Shown here piece by piece: positions 56,446-64,000 of a DNA stretch of 64,000 bases. The stretch's first letter is position 1. Every line of letters begins with the position of its first letter. Position numbers and translations under genes: made by a program. The stretch is taken from NCBI RefSeq assembly GCF_030815975.1, contig NZ_JAUSXL010000002.1, positions 1,240,001-1,304,000 on the forward strand, given 5' to 3'. Origin of the DNA: Variovorax paradoxus (GTDB taxonomy: Bacteria > Pseudomonadota > Gammaproteobacteria > Burkholderiales > Burkholderiaceae_C). The notes beneath the pieces were generated by a model. It was not told where the DNA came from. It worked only from the letters and a program-made list of their open reading frames with translations, and did no database searches.

Positions 56446-56901
56446 ATGACCCGCTCTTGCACCCGCCTGCTCGCCACGGCCGCCGTCTCGTCGCTGCTGG
56501 GCCTGGCCGCCGCGCCGAGCCATGCCGGCAACTATGCGGAGGGCGACCCGCGGCCCGTGCCGTTCAGCTCGTCCACCACGCGTGCCGCCGTCTCGGCCGA
56601 GGCGCGGCAGTGGCTCGCGACCGCGTCGGCGCCGGGCTATGCCGAGGGCTCGCCGCAGCCCGAGCCGCGCGTGTCGGCGAACAGCCGCGCGGCGGTGGCC
56701 GCGGACACGCAGCTGTGGATGCGCTCCGGCCTGGCCGCGCGGCAGAATGGCGAAGCAGGCGCCGATCCGTCGAGCCCCGCCTACCGGCAGGCCGCCGCCG
56801 AATACGCGCGGCTGCGCACGAGCCCGGCCTACGGCGCGCTGATCGACGAGTTCAACAGCCGGCAATCGTCGGCGCGCGCAGACGGCAATCCCTTGCGTTG
56901 A
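56446..56901 (+). CDS. exported hypothetical protein, DUF4148-like style
   Basis: A 151-residue exported protein. The signal peptide covers residues 1-27 (AAPSHA). The mature part has two similar segments: NYAEGDPRPVPFSSSTTRAAVSAEARQWLA and GYAEGSPQPEPRVSANSRAAVAADTQLWM, an internal duplication of about 35 residues. This kind of short, repeated A-x-V-x-A-[ED]-x-x-x-W-x pattern occurs in DUF4148-like exported proteins of betaproteobacteria, of unknown function. AAAGGA lies 6 bases before the ATG. It converges with putA. Confidence 0.7.
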   Translation: MTRSCTRLLATAAVSSLLGLAAAPSHAGNYAEGDPRPVPFSSSTTRAAVSAEARQWLATASAPGYAEGSPQPEPRVSANSRAAVAADTQLWMRSGLAARQNGEAGADPSSPAYRQAAAEYARLRTSPAYGALIDEFNSRQSSARADGNPLR

Positions 56902-56919
56902 AGATGGACGGCCGCAGCC

Positions 56920-59904
56920 TTATGCAATCGCGCTCAGCAGCGCCGCATTGCCGCCGGCCGCCGTGGTGTTGACCGTGACCGTCTGCTCGGCACAGAAGCG
57001 GTACAGGTAGTGCGGCCCGCCGGCCTTGGGCCCGGTGCCGCTCAGGCCCTCGCCGCCGAAGGGCTGCACGCCGACCACCGCGCCGATGATGTTGCGGTTC
57101 ACGTAGATGTTGCCCACATGCGCGCGCGTGGCAAGCGCCTGGGCGCGCGAATCGATGCGGGTCTGGAGGCCGAGCGTGAGGCCGTAGCCGAGTGCATTGA
57201 TGCGTTCGATCACCTCCGCCGGGTCGCTCAGCGCGCCCTGGCCCCAGCGCGCGATCTGCAGCACGGGCCCGAAGATCTCGCTGGTCACGCTGTCGATGGA
57301 GGGCACCTCGTAGGCCTGTGGCGCGATCCGGTTGCCTTCGGTTGAAGAGGAAGAAGAAGAAGAAGCCGGCGCGAGCAGGCGCTTTGCTTCCGAATCCAGG
57401 CGCTTCAGATGGCGCCGGATGTTGTCGGCCGCCTCGGCGTCGATGACCGGTCCCACGTCGGTCGACAGCATCGCCGGGTCGCCCGCGGCCAGCTCTGCGG
57501 CCGCGCCGCGGATCATCTCGATCACCGCGTCGGCGATGCCCTCGTGCAGCACCAAAAGCCGCAGCGCCGAGCAGCGCTGGCCGGCCGAGCGAAACGCGCT
57601 CTGCACCACGGCGTCGACCACCTGCTCGGGCAGCGCGCTCGAATCGACCAGCATCGCGTTGATGCCGCCGGTCTCGGCGATCAGCGGCACGATCGGGCCC
57701 TCCTTGGCCGCGAGCGCGCGGTGGATGATGCGCGCCACCTGGGTCGAGCCGGTGAACACCACGCCCGCCACGCCTGGCGCGGCCACCAGCGCGGCACCCA
57801 CCGTTTCGCCCGGGCCGTGCAGCAACTGCAGCGCGTCGGCCGGCACGCCCGCGGCGTGCAGCAGCTTCACGGCTTCGAGCGCGACGGCCGGCGTCTGCTC
57901 GGCCGGCTTGGCCAGCACCGTGTTGCCGGTGGCCAGCGCGGCCGCCACCTGCCCCATGAAGATCGCGAGCGGAAAATTCCACGGGCTGATGCACACCCAG
58001 GGCCCGCGCGCCGTGAGCCGCAGTTCGTTGCTCTCGCCCGTGGGACCGGGCAGCGCCACGGGCTGCATGATGCGTTCGGCCTCGTCGGCGTAGTAGCGCA
58101 GGAAGTCGACGGCCTCGCGCACTTCGGCCACCGCGTCGCCCCAGGTCTTGAAGGCCTCCTTGACCAGCAGCGCGCAGAAGCGCGGCAGCTCGCGTTGCAG
58201 CGCGTCAGCGGCCTGGCGCAGCATGGCGGCGCGCGCCTCGACCGGCGTCTTGCGCCAGCTGCGGAAAGCGGCGGCGCTGGCGGCAACGGCCTTGGGCGCG
58301 CTCGCGGCATCGAACACTTCGACAGCGGGCACCGCGGTGGTCGCAAGGGCCGCGAGCAGCGGCGCACGCATCGGCTCGACGGCCAGGTCGACGCCTTCGC
58401 TGTTGCGCCGCGCCGGCGCCGGGCCGTAGAGCGCGGGCGGCAGCGGCAGGGCGGGGTTCGCCTCCTCGAGCCAGAGCGGCGACATGAGCAGTTCGCCGAT
58501 GTCGACGTGCTCGTCGCCCAGCTGGTTCACGAACGACGAATTGGCACCGTTTTCCAAGAGGCGCCGCACGAGGTAGGCGAGCAGGTCCTTGTGCTGGCCC
58601 ACCGGGGCATACACGCGCACCGGCGCGGTGGTGCTCTTCATGACTTCGCGGTAAACGCCCTCGCCCATGCCATGCAGGCGCTGCAGCTCGAAGGGCGCCC
58701 GGGCCGCTTCGGCCATCTGCAGGATGGCCGCGATGGTGCCCGCGTTGTGGGTGGCGAACTGCGGATAGACCGCATCGGGCGCCGACAACAGCGCGCGCGC
58801 GCAGGCCAGGTAGCTGACGTCGCTGTGGTGCTTGTGCGTGAAGACCGGGTAGTGCGGCAGGCCGAGCTCCTGGGCGCGCTTGATCTCGGCGTCCCAGTAG
58901 GCGCCCTTCACGAGGCGGCACATCAGCCGCAGCTGGTGCCGGCGCGCCACCGCCGTGACATGCGCGATGAGTTCCAGCGCCCGCGTCTGGTAGGCCTGCA
59001 GCGCCAGGCCGAAGCCGCGCCACTGCGGCCGTTCGGCGGCCACGCGCGCGGCCAGCGCCTCGAACACGTCGAGGGAGAGTTCGAGCCGGTCGACCTCTTC
59101 CGCATCGATGGTGAGGTTGAGGTTGGCATCGGCCGCGAGTTCGCAGAGCTGCCACACGCGCGGCACCAGTTCGCGCATCACGCGCTCGCGCTGCGCGTCC
59201 TCGTAGCGCGGATGCAGCGCGCTGAGCTTGATGGAGATGCCGTCGTTGTGCTCGGGCGCACGCGCCGCATCGGCGCCGGCCGCGATGGCGCCGATGGCAT
59301 GCGTGTAGCTGTCGAGATAGCGCAGCGCATCGGCGTCGGTGCGCGCGCCTTCGCCGAGCATGTCGTAGCTGAACCGCAGGGCGTCCTGCCTGCGATGCGC
59401 CGAGCGGGCCTCGTCCATGGCTTCGGCGATGGTCTGTCCCAGCACGAACTGGCGCCCGAGCAGTTGCACCGCGCGCAGCGTCGCGGCCACCACCGTGCGC
59501 GCGCCGAGCTTGGCCATGAGGCCGGGCGGATGGTCGCCTTCGGGCAGGAACTTCTTCGACATCGCGATCGCGGCGGAAGACAGCCGCGACAGCGTGGAAT
59601 CGGCCGTGCCCTCGAAATCGGCGCGGCCGAGCTGGTCGGCGGTGAGCGCGATGGCGGTGGCGGCATCGGGCACGCGAAGCAGCGCCTCGGCCAGGCGCAT
59701 CAGCGCCAGGCCCTCGGCGCTCGAAATGGGGTATTCGCGCAGCAGGCTTTCCATGGCCCAGAACGGCGGCGGATGGCGGCGCACCGCCTCCACCCAGGGC
59801 GTGGCGGCGGCGGCCGCGGCGCTCCAGTCGAGCGCGCCTTCGAGCGAGGCGAGGCGGTGCGAGACGACATCCGCTTCAGGGCGGTACGGGTTGGGCAGGT
59901 GCAT
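56920..59904 (-). CDS. putA: bifunctional proline dehydrogenase / P5C dehydrogenase
   Basis: A 994-residue two-domain enzyme that oxidises proline to glutamate: FAD proline dehydrogenase (about residues 60-480, with LSALHPRYEDAQRER, MCRLVKGAYWDAEIK, PVFTHKHHSDVSYLACA and RVYAPVG) and NAD P5C dehydrogenase (about 530-985, with SPWNFPLAIFMGQ, GSTQVA, AETGGINAM and the catalytic Cys of SAGQRCSALR). It lacks the N-terminal ribbon-helix-helix DNA-binding domain of E. coli PutA, so it is not its own repressor. An unusual run of seven Ser (encoded by a TCT repeat at 57339-57361) lies in the second domain. It is divergent from an Lrp-type regulator. Confidence 0.95.
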   Translation of the reverse strand: MHLPNPYRPEADVVSHRLASLEGALDWSAAAAAATPWVEAVRRHPPPFWAMESLLREYPISSAEGLALMRLAEALLRVPDAATAIALTADQLGRADFEGTADSTLSRLSSAAIAMSKKFLPEGDHPPGLMAKLGARTVVAATLRAVQLLGRQFVLGQTIAEAMDEARSAHRRQDALRFSYDMLGEGARTDADALRYLDSYTHAIGAIAAGADAARAPEHNDGISIKLSALHPRYEDAQRERVMRELVPRVWQLCELAADANLNLTIDAEEVDRLELSLDVFEALAARVAAERPQWRGFGLALQAYQTRALELIAHVTAVARRHQLRLMCRLVKGAYWDAEIKRAQELGLPHYPVFTHKHHSDVSYLACARALLSAPDAVYPQFATHNAGTIAAILQMAEAARAPFELQRLHGMGEGVYREVMKSTTAPVRVYAPVGQHKDLLAYLVRRLLENGANSSFVNQLGDEHVDIGELLMSPLWLEEANPALPLPPALYGPAPARRNSEGVDLAVEPMRAPLLAALATTAVPAVEVFDAASAPKAVAASAAAFRSWRKTPVEARAAMLRQAADALQRELPRFCALLVKEAFKTWGDAVAEVREAVDFLRYYADEAERIMQPVALPGPTGESNELRLTARGPWVCISPWNFPLAIFMGQVAAALATGNTVLAKPAEQTPAVALEAVKLLHAAGVPADALQLLHGPGETVGAALVAAPGVAGVVFTGSTQVARIIHRALAAKEGPIVPLIAETGGINAMLVDSSALPEQVVDAVVQSAFRSAGQRCSALRLLVLHEGIADAVIEMIRGAAAELAAGDPAMLSTDVGPVIDAEAADNIRRHLKRLDSEAKRLLAPASSSSSSSTEGNRIAPQAYEVPSIDSVTSEIFGPVLQIARWGQGALSDPAEVIERINALGYGLTLGLQTRIDSRAQALATRAHVGNIYVNRNIIGAVVGVQPFGGEGLSGTGPKAGGPHYLYRFCAEQTVTVNTTAAGGNAALLSAIA

Positions 59905-59919
59905 GGCAGTTCCTTGGTT

Positions 59920-59945
59920 CTATCCCCTATGGTCTTTGGATATAG
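59920..59945. promoter_or_regulatory. candidate Lrp-type operator between putA and the lrp-like gene
   Basis: An imperfect inverted repeat, CTATCC (59920-59925) and GGATATAG (59938-59945), lies in the 88-bp divergent intergenic region, which is AT-rich compared with its surroundings. Lrp proteins often bind such short dyads upstream of proline-degradation genes. Confidence 0.4.
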
Positions 59946-59992
59946 GCTGAATCTTTTGCCAAAAAATATGGGCTCAGCCGGATAATTCACCA

Positions 59993-60466
59993 ATGTCTGA
60001 CCTGGACCTGGATCGCATCGACCTCCGGCTGCTGAAGATTCTTCAGGAAGATGGCCGCATCACCAACCTCAAGCTGGCCGAGATGGTGGCGCTCTCGCCC
60101 ACCGCGGTGCTGGCGCGGGTGCAGCGGCTCACGCGCGACGGTTTCATCCAGGGCTACGAGGCGCGGCTCGATCCGCACAAGCTCGGTCGCGGCCTCACGG
60201 TGTTCGTCGAGATCCTGCTCGACCGCACCACACCCAACGTGTTCGACCAGTTCAAGGCGGCCGTGCAGGTGCGCGACGAAATCATGGAATGCCACATGGT
60301 CGCGGGCGGCTTCGACTACCTGCTCAAGACCCGCATGGCCGACATGACGGCCTATCGCGACTTCGCGGGCACGGTGCTGTGGCAACTGCCCGGCGTGCGC
60401 GAAACCCGCACCTACGCGGTGATGGAAGAAATCAAGAGCAGCGCCCGGCTGCCGCTGGCCGTTTAG
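59993..60466 (+). CDS. Lrp/AsnC-family regulator, probably PutR
   Basis: A 157-residue regulator with an N-terminal helix-turn-helix (DRIDLRLLKILQEDGRITNLKLAEMVALSPTAVLARVQRL) and a C-terminal RAM/ACT ligand domain (YLLKTRMADMTAYRDF and RETRTYAVMEEIKSS). It is divergent from putA with 88 bp between. In alphaproteobacteria and betaproteobacteria such a neighbour (PutR) activates putA in response to proline, so that role is inferred from position. It is followed by yggS in the opposite orientation. Confidence 0.92.
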   Translation: MSDLDLDRIDLRLLKILQEDGRITNLKLAEMVALSPTAVLARVQRLTRDGFIQGYEARLDPHKLGRGLTVFVEILLDRTTPNVFDQFKAAVQVRDEIMECHMVAGGFDYLLKTRMADMTAYRDFAGTVLWQLPGVRETRTYAVMEEIKSSARLPLAV

Positions 60467-60472
60467 CGCCGG

Positions 60473-61174
60473 TCAGGCGGGTTTGCGGAGCCGGCCACCG
60501 AAGATGGCTGTGCCGATGCGCACCATCGTGCTGCCGGCGCTGATGGCTGCTTCCAGATCAGCGCTCATGCCCAGCGAGAGCGTGTCGATGTCGATGCCGG
60601 CGGCGCGAATGGCGTCGTACACGGCGCGGGCACGCAGGCACAGTTCGCGCTGCGCGGCGAAATCCGGCGCCGGTTCCGGAATGGCCATGAGCCCGCGCAG
60701 CCGCAAATGTGGCAACGCCGCCACAGCGCGCGCGAGCGGCAATGCCTCGTCCGGCGGCACGCCGGACTTGTTGGCGCCGCCGTCCACATTGACCTGCAGG
60801 CACACCTGAAGCGGGGGCAGATGCGGCGGCCGCTGCGCCGAAAGACGCTCGGCAATCTTGAGCCGGTCGATGCCGTGCACCCAGTCGAACTGCTCGGCCA
60901 CGGGCCGCGTCTTGTTGCTCTGCAGAGGGCCGATGCAGTGCCATTCGAGTTCCGCGCGCAGATCCGCAAGCGCCGCGATCTTGTCCAGCGCCTCCTGCAC
61001 ATAGTTCTCACCGAAGGCCCGCTGCCCTGCCGCATGGGCCTCGCGCACGGCCTCGGGCCCAAAGGTCTTGGACACCGCCAGCAGCCGGACTTCGGCCGGG
61101 TTGCGCCCGTGTTCAGCGCAGGCCAATGCGATCCGGTTCTTTACTTGCTGGAGGTCGTCGCCAATCATCGTCAT
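60473..61174 (-). CDS. YggS-family PLP-homeostasis protein
   Basis: A 233-residue PLP-binding protein of the alanine-racemase N-terminal fold without racemase activity. It controls the pools of vitamin B6 and some amino acids. The PLP Lys lies in LLAVSKTF near residue 36; other family blocks are FGENYVQEALDKI, WHCIGPLQSNKTR, CLQVNVDGGANKSG and SLGMSADLEAAI with MVRIGTAIFG at the end. The ATG at 61174 (MTMIGDD) is used; 61168 is a second in-frame ATG. It is divergent from pilT with 51 bp between, the arrangement usual in many proteobacteria. Confidence 0.94.
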   Translation of the reverse strand: MTMIGDDLQQVKNRIALACAEHGRNPAEVRLLAVSKTFGPEAVREAHAAGQRAFGENYVQEALDKIAALADLRAELEWHCIGPLQSNKTRPVAEQFDWVHGIDRLKIAERLSAQRPPHLPPLQVCLQVNVDGGANKSGVPPDEALPLARAVAALPHLRLRGLMAIPEPAPDFAAQRELCLRARAVYDAIRAAGIDIDTLSLGMSADLEAAISAGSTMVRIGTAIFGGRLRKPA

Positions 61175-61225
61175 AATCTTCCAAAATCGTATCAAAACGT
61201 CACCGAACTCGAGCCGAGGACCCCC

Positions 61226-62269
61226 GTGGACATTACCCAACTGCTGGCATTCAGCGTCAAGAACAAAGCCTCCGACCTGCACTTGTCGGCCGGCCTGCCG
61301 CCGATGATCCGCGTCCACGGCGACGTGCGGCGCATCAACGTCGATGCGCTCGACCACAAGTCGGTGCACGCCATGGTGTACGACATCATGAGCGACACGC
61401 ACCGCAAGCACTATGAAGAGTTCCTGGAGGTCGACTTCTCGTTCGAGATCGACGGCTTGGCGCGCTTCCGCGTGAATGCCTTCAACCAGGCGCGCGGCGC
61501 GGCGGCGGTGTTCCGGACCATTCCCTCGAAGATCCTCTCGCTGGAGCAGCTCAACGCGCCGAAGATTTTCGCGGAACTGGCGCTCAAGCCGCGCGGGCTG
61601 GTGCTGGTGACGGGGCCCACCGGCTCGGGCAAGTCGACCACGCTGGCCGCGATGGTCAATTACCTGAACGAAAACGAGTACGGCCACATCCTCACGGTGG
61701 AAGACCCGATCGAGTTCGTGCACGAATCCAAGAAGTGCCTGATCAACCAGCGCGAGGTCGGTCCGATGACGCTCTCGTTCTCCAACGCCCTGCGCTCGGC
61801 GCTGCGCGAAGACCCGGACGCCATCCTGGTGGGCGAGCTGCGCGACCTGGAAACCATTCGCCTGGCCATGACCGCGGCCGAAACGGGCCACCTGGTGTTC
61901 GGCACGCTGCACACCTCGTCGGCCGCCAAGACCATCGACCGGATCATCGACGTGTTCCCGGGCGAGGAAAAGGAAATGATCCGCGCCATGCTGTCCGAAT
62001 CGCTGCAGGCCGTGATCTCGCAGACGCTGTGCAAGACCAAGGACGGCCAGGGCCGCGTGGCGGCGCACGAGATCATGCTGGGCACGCCGGCCATCCGCAA
62101 CCTGATCCGCGAGGCCAAGGTGGCGCAGATGTATTCGGCCATCCAGACCGGCCAGGGTGCGGGCATGCAGACGCTGGACCAGAACCTGACCGAGCTCGTG
62201 CGCCGCAATGCCATTTCGGCGGCGGAAGCGCGCGGCAAGGCCAAGATCCCCGAGAATTTCCCAGGCTGA
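61226..62269 (+). CDS. pilT: type IV pilus retraction ATPase PilT
   Basis: A 347-residue hexameric ATPase that retracts type IV pili for twitching motility and DNA uptake. Walker A GPTGSGKST is at residues 130-138, with LTVEDPIEFVHESK (Asp box) and the His box GHLVFGTLHTSSAA following. The C-terminal AIRNLIREAK motif needed for retraction is present. The start is a GTG at 61226 with GAGGA five bases upstream. The frame is open much further upstream but overlaps yggS. pilU follows after 27 bp. Confidence 0.96.
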   Translation: MDITQLLAFSVKNKASDLHLSAGLPPMIRVHGDVRRINVDALDHKSVHAMVYDIMSDTHRKHYEEFLEVDFSFEIDGLARFRVNAFNQARGAAAVFRTIPSKILSLEQLNAPKIFAELALKPRGLVLVTGPTGSGKSTTLAAMVNYLNENEYGHILTVEDPIEFVHESKKCLINQREVGPMTLSFSNALRSALREDPDAILVGELRDLETIRLAMTAAETGHLVFGTLHTSSAAKTIDRIIDVFPGEEKEMIRAMLSESLQAVISQTLCKTKDGQGRVAAHEIMLGTPAIRNLIREAKVAQMYSAIQTGQGAGMQTLDQNLTELVRRNAISAAEARGKAKIPENFPG

Positions 62270-62296
62270 TCCACAGCCCTTCGGAGCACCGACATC

Positions 62297-63433
62297 ATGG
62301 AACGCGATCAAGCCAGCCAATTCATCAACGACCTGCTCAAGCTCATGGTGAGCCGCAACGGCAGCGACTTGTTCATCACCGCCGACTTCCCGCCCGCGAT
62401 CAAGGTCGACGGCAAGGTCACCAAGGTGTCGCAGCAGGCATTGGGCGCGCAGCACACGCTGGCGCTCACGCGCTCGGTCATGAACGACCGCCAGACGGCC
62501 GAGTTCGAGCGCACCAAGGAATGCAACTTCGCGATTTCGCCCACCGGCATCGGCCGCTTCCGCGTGAACGCGTTCGTGCAGCAGGGCAAGGTCGGCATGG
62601 TGCTGCGGACCATCCCGGCCAAGCTGCCGACCATCGACGGCCTGGGCATGCCGCAGGTGCTGAAGGACGTGTCCATGACCAAGCGCGGCCTCACCATCCT
62701 GGTGGGCGCCACGGGCTCGGGCAAGTCGACCACGCTGGCGGCGATGGTCGACTGGCGCAACGAGAACTCCTACGGCCATATCGTGACGGTGGAAGACCCG
62801 GTCGAGTTCGTGCATCCGCACAAGAACTGCGTGGTGACGCAGCGCGAAGTGGGCATCGACACCGACAGCTGGGAAGCCGCGCTCAAGAACACGCTGCGCC
62901 AGGCGCCCGACGTGATCCTGATGGGCGAAATCCGCGACCGCGAGACCATGGAGCACGCGGTGGCTTTCGCGGAAACCGGCCACCTGTGCATGGCCACGCT
63001 GCACGCCAACAGCGCCAACCAGGCGCTGGACCGGATCATCAACTTCTTCCCCGAAGAGCGCCGCGCCCAGCTGCTGATGGACCTGTCGCTGAACCTGCGC
63101 TCGCTGATCTCGCAGCGCCTGGTGCCCACCGAGGACGGCCAGGGCCGCGTGGCGGCAGTGGAAGTGCTGCTGAACACGCCGCTGATCTCCGACCTGATCT
63201 TCAAGGGCGAAGTGGGCGAGATCAAGGAGATCATGAAGAAGAGCCGCAACCTCGGCATGCAGACCTTCGACCAGGCGCTGTTCGACCTGTTCGAGAGCCA
63301 CTCGATCACCTTCGAGGACGCGATCCGCAACGCCGACTCGGCCAATGACCTGCGCTTGCAGATCAAGCTCAACAGCCAGCGTGCGCGCAGCACCGACTTG
63401 TCGGCCGGCACGGAGCATTTCGCGATCGTATAG
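62297..63433 (+). CDS. pilU: PilT-dependent retraction ATPase PilU
   Basis: A 378-residue PilT homologue. Walker A GATGSGKST is at residues 137-145, followed by VTVEDPVEFVHPHKN, GEIRDRETM and a His box GHLCMATLHANSANQ. PilU is an accessory motor that supports PilT in retraction under load. The C-terminal tail after residue 345 is longer than in PilT, as usual for PilU. It lies 27 bp behind pilT in the same operon. The ribosome-binding site is weak (CGGAGCACC). Confidence 0.94.
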   Translation: MERDQASQFINDLLKLMVSRNGSDLFITADFPPAIKVDGKVTKVSQQALGAQHTLALTRSVMNDRQTAEFERTKECNFAISPTGIGRFRVNAFVQQGKVGMVLRTIPAKLPTIDGLGMPQVLKDVSMTKRGLTILVGATGSGKSTTLAAMVDWRNENSYGHIVTVEDPVEFVHPHKNCVVTQREVGIDTDSWEAALKNTLRQAPDVILMGEIRDRETMEHAVAFAETGHLCMATLHANSANQALDRIINFFPEERRAQLLMDLSLNLRSLISQRLVPTEDGQGRVAAVEVLLNTPLISDLIFKGEVGEIKEIMKKSRNLGMQTFDQALFDLFESHSITFEDAIRNADSANDLRLQIKLNSQRARSTDLSAGTEHFAIV

Positions 63434-63476
63434 ACGCGGATGACGCGGGCATCGGGTTGGCTTTAAGCTCTCGCCC

Positions 63477-64000
63477 ATGAGCAGCATCAACCCCCGAACC
63501 TACGAATCCACCCCCTCCCAGACGGTGGCCTTCCTGGGCCTTGGCGTCATGGGCGGCCCGATGGCCGGGCACCTGGCCAAGGCCGGCCACAAGGTCACGG
63601 TCTACAACCGCACACCGGCCAAGGCCGAGGCCTGGGTCGCCGAATTCGGCGCGCCCGGCCGCCATGCCGCCACCCCGCGCGAAGCGGTCGCGGGCGCCGA
63701 CATCGTCTTCAGCTGCGTGGGCAATGACGACGACCTGCGCGCCGTGGTGCTGGGCCCGAACGGCGCCTTCGCGGGCATGAAGAAGGGCAGCGTGCTCGTC
63801 GACCACACCACCGCTTCGGCCGACGTGGCACGCGAACTGGCGAATGCGGCGGCGTCGGCCGGACTGCAGTTCATCGACGCGCCCGTGTCCGGCGGCCAGG
63901 CCGGCGCGCAGAACGGCGCGCTCACCGTGATGTGCGGCGGCGACAAGGCGAGCTTCGAACGCGTCAAGCCGGTGATGACCGCCTTCGCGCGCGCCGTCAC
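63477..64000 (+). CDS. 3-hydroxyisobutyrate-dehydrogenase-like NAD(P) enzyme, 3' end cut by the window
   Basis: The first 174 residues of a beta-hydroxyacid dehydrogenase. The Rossmann motif GLGVMGGPMAGHLAKAGHKVTVYNRTPAKA is at about residues 21-50. The substrate-binding signature PVSGGQAGAQNGALTVMCGGD follows at about 140-160, and a disordered N-terminal extension of about 15 residues (SSINPRTYESTPSQT) precedes the fold. The family reduces or oxidises 3-hydroxyacids such as 3-hydroxyisobutyrate, tartronate semialdehyde or related. The catalytic Lys lies beyond the window. It is 43 bp behind pilU on the same strand, but belongs to a different function. Confidence 0.92.
   Translation, partial: MSSINPRTYESTPSQTVAFLGLGVMGGPMAGHLAKAGHKVTVYNRTPAKAEAWVAEFGAPGRHAATPREAVAGADIVFSCVGNDDDLRAVVLGPNGAFAGMKKGSVLVDHTTASADVARELANAAASAGLQFIDAPVSGGQAGAQNGALTVMCGGDKASFERVKPVMTAFARAV

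Overview
The window is GC-rich chromosomal DNA from a betaproteobacterium, most likely a Comamonadaceae member close to Variovorax. This is inferred from gene content and protein style: a Bug/TctC binding protein, DUF3567, DUF3108 and DUF2242 proteins, a PhaI-like phasin, an HU protein with a Lys/Ala tail, and palindromic intergenic repeats of the kind common in that family. No tRNA, rRNA, CRISPR array, transposase or prophage was seen. Coding density is high and the layout looks like normal chromosome with metabolic islands and a few decayed genes. Left part (1-12.9 kb): a truncated AEC permease; rep helicase, a small lipoprotein and outer-membrane phospholipase A in one overlapping run, then nadE. 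On the other strand lie a double-PAS hybrid histidine kinase and a TRAP-type periplasmic binding protein whose stop codon overlaps the start of a membrane GGDEF/EAL enzyme. A LysR regulator and an HU-like protein share a bidirectional terminator. 12.9-27.4 kb: a divergent LysR / Bug binding protein / amidase module with a clear LysR-type palindrome and a perfect 23-bp hairpin at the end of the Bug gene; a Cu+-exporting P-type ATPase behind a MerR/CueR-like promoter; a CBS protein; an SMP-30-like enzyme; a LysR regulator that has lost its DNA-binding domain; a secreted alginate-lyase-like lipoprotein with Fn3 and LamG-like modules; a remnant of cytochrome oxidase subunit III; an FAH-family hydrolase; and DUF3108 and DUF3567 proteins. 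27.4-41 kb: AbrB-family permease, ChaN-like lipoprotein, beta-alanine/omega-amino-acid:pyruvate aminotransferase, purU, an SGNH hydrolase, then an acyl-CoA ligase followed at 11 bp by a single-chain biotin carboxylase-BCCP-carboxyltransferase (TTG start), with a divergent TetR regulator and an orphan ABC binding protein. A 252-bp imperfect inverted repeat fills the only large non-coding gap (40.6-41.0 kb). 41-48.7 kb: a CYP102 (P450-BM3-type) self-sufficient monooxygenase, then a storage-lipid cluster on the minus strand: WS/DGAT acyltransferase, phasin, PhaI-like granule protein, TetR regulator and a lipase-like hydrolase split by a frameshift. Three of these proteins carry Lys/Ala-rich, histone-H1-like tails, suggesting granule-nucleoid attachment. 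48.7-64 kb: amino-acid catabolism and housekeeping: an S9 peptidase overlapping arginase, a MarR/FUSC pair with a strong operator, DUF2242 lipoprotein, a P-loop kinase, NAD(P)-glutamate dehydrogenase, putA with a divergent Lrp-type regulator, the PLP-homeostasis protein YggS, pilT-pilU, and the start of a 3-hydroxyisobutyrate-dehydrogenase-like gene. Arginase, PutA and glutamate dehydrogenase are three steps of arginine/proline degradation to 2-oxoglutarate. Start positions were chosen from ribosome-binding sites, overlaps and family lengths; no database search was run.
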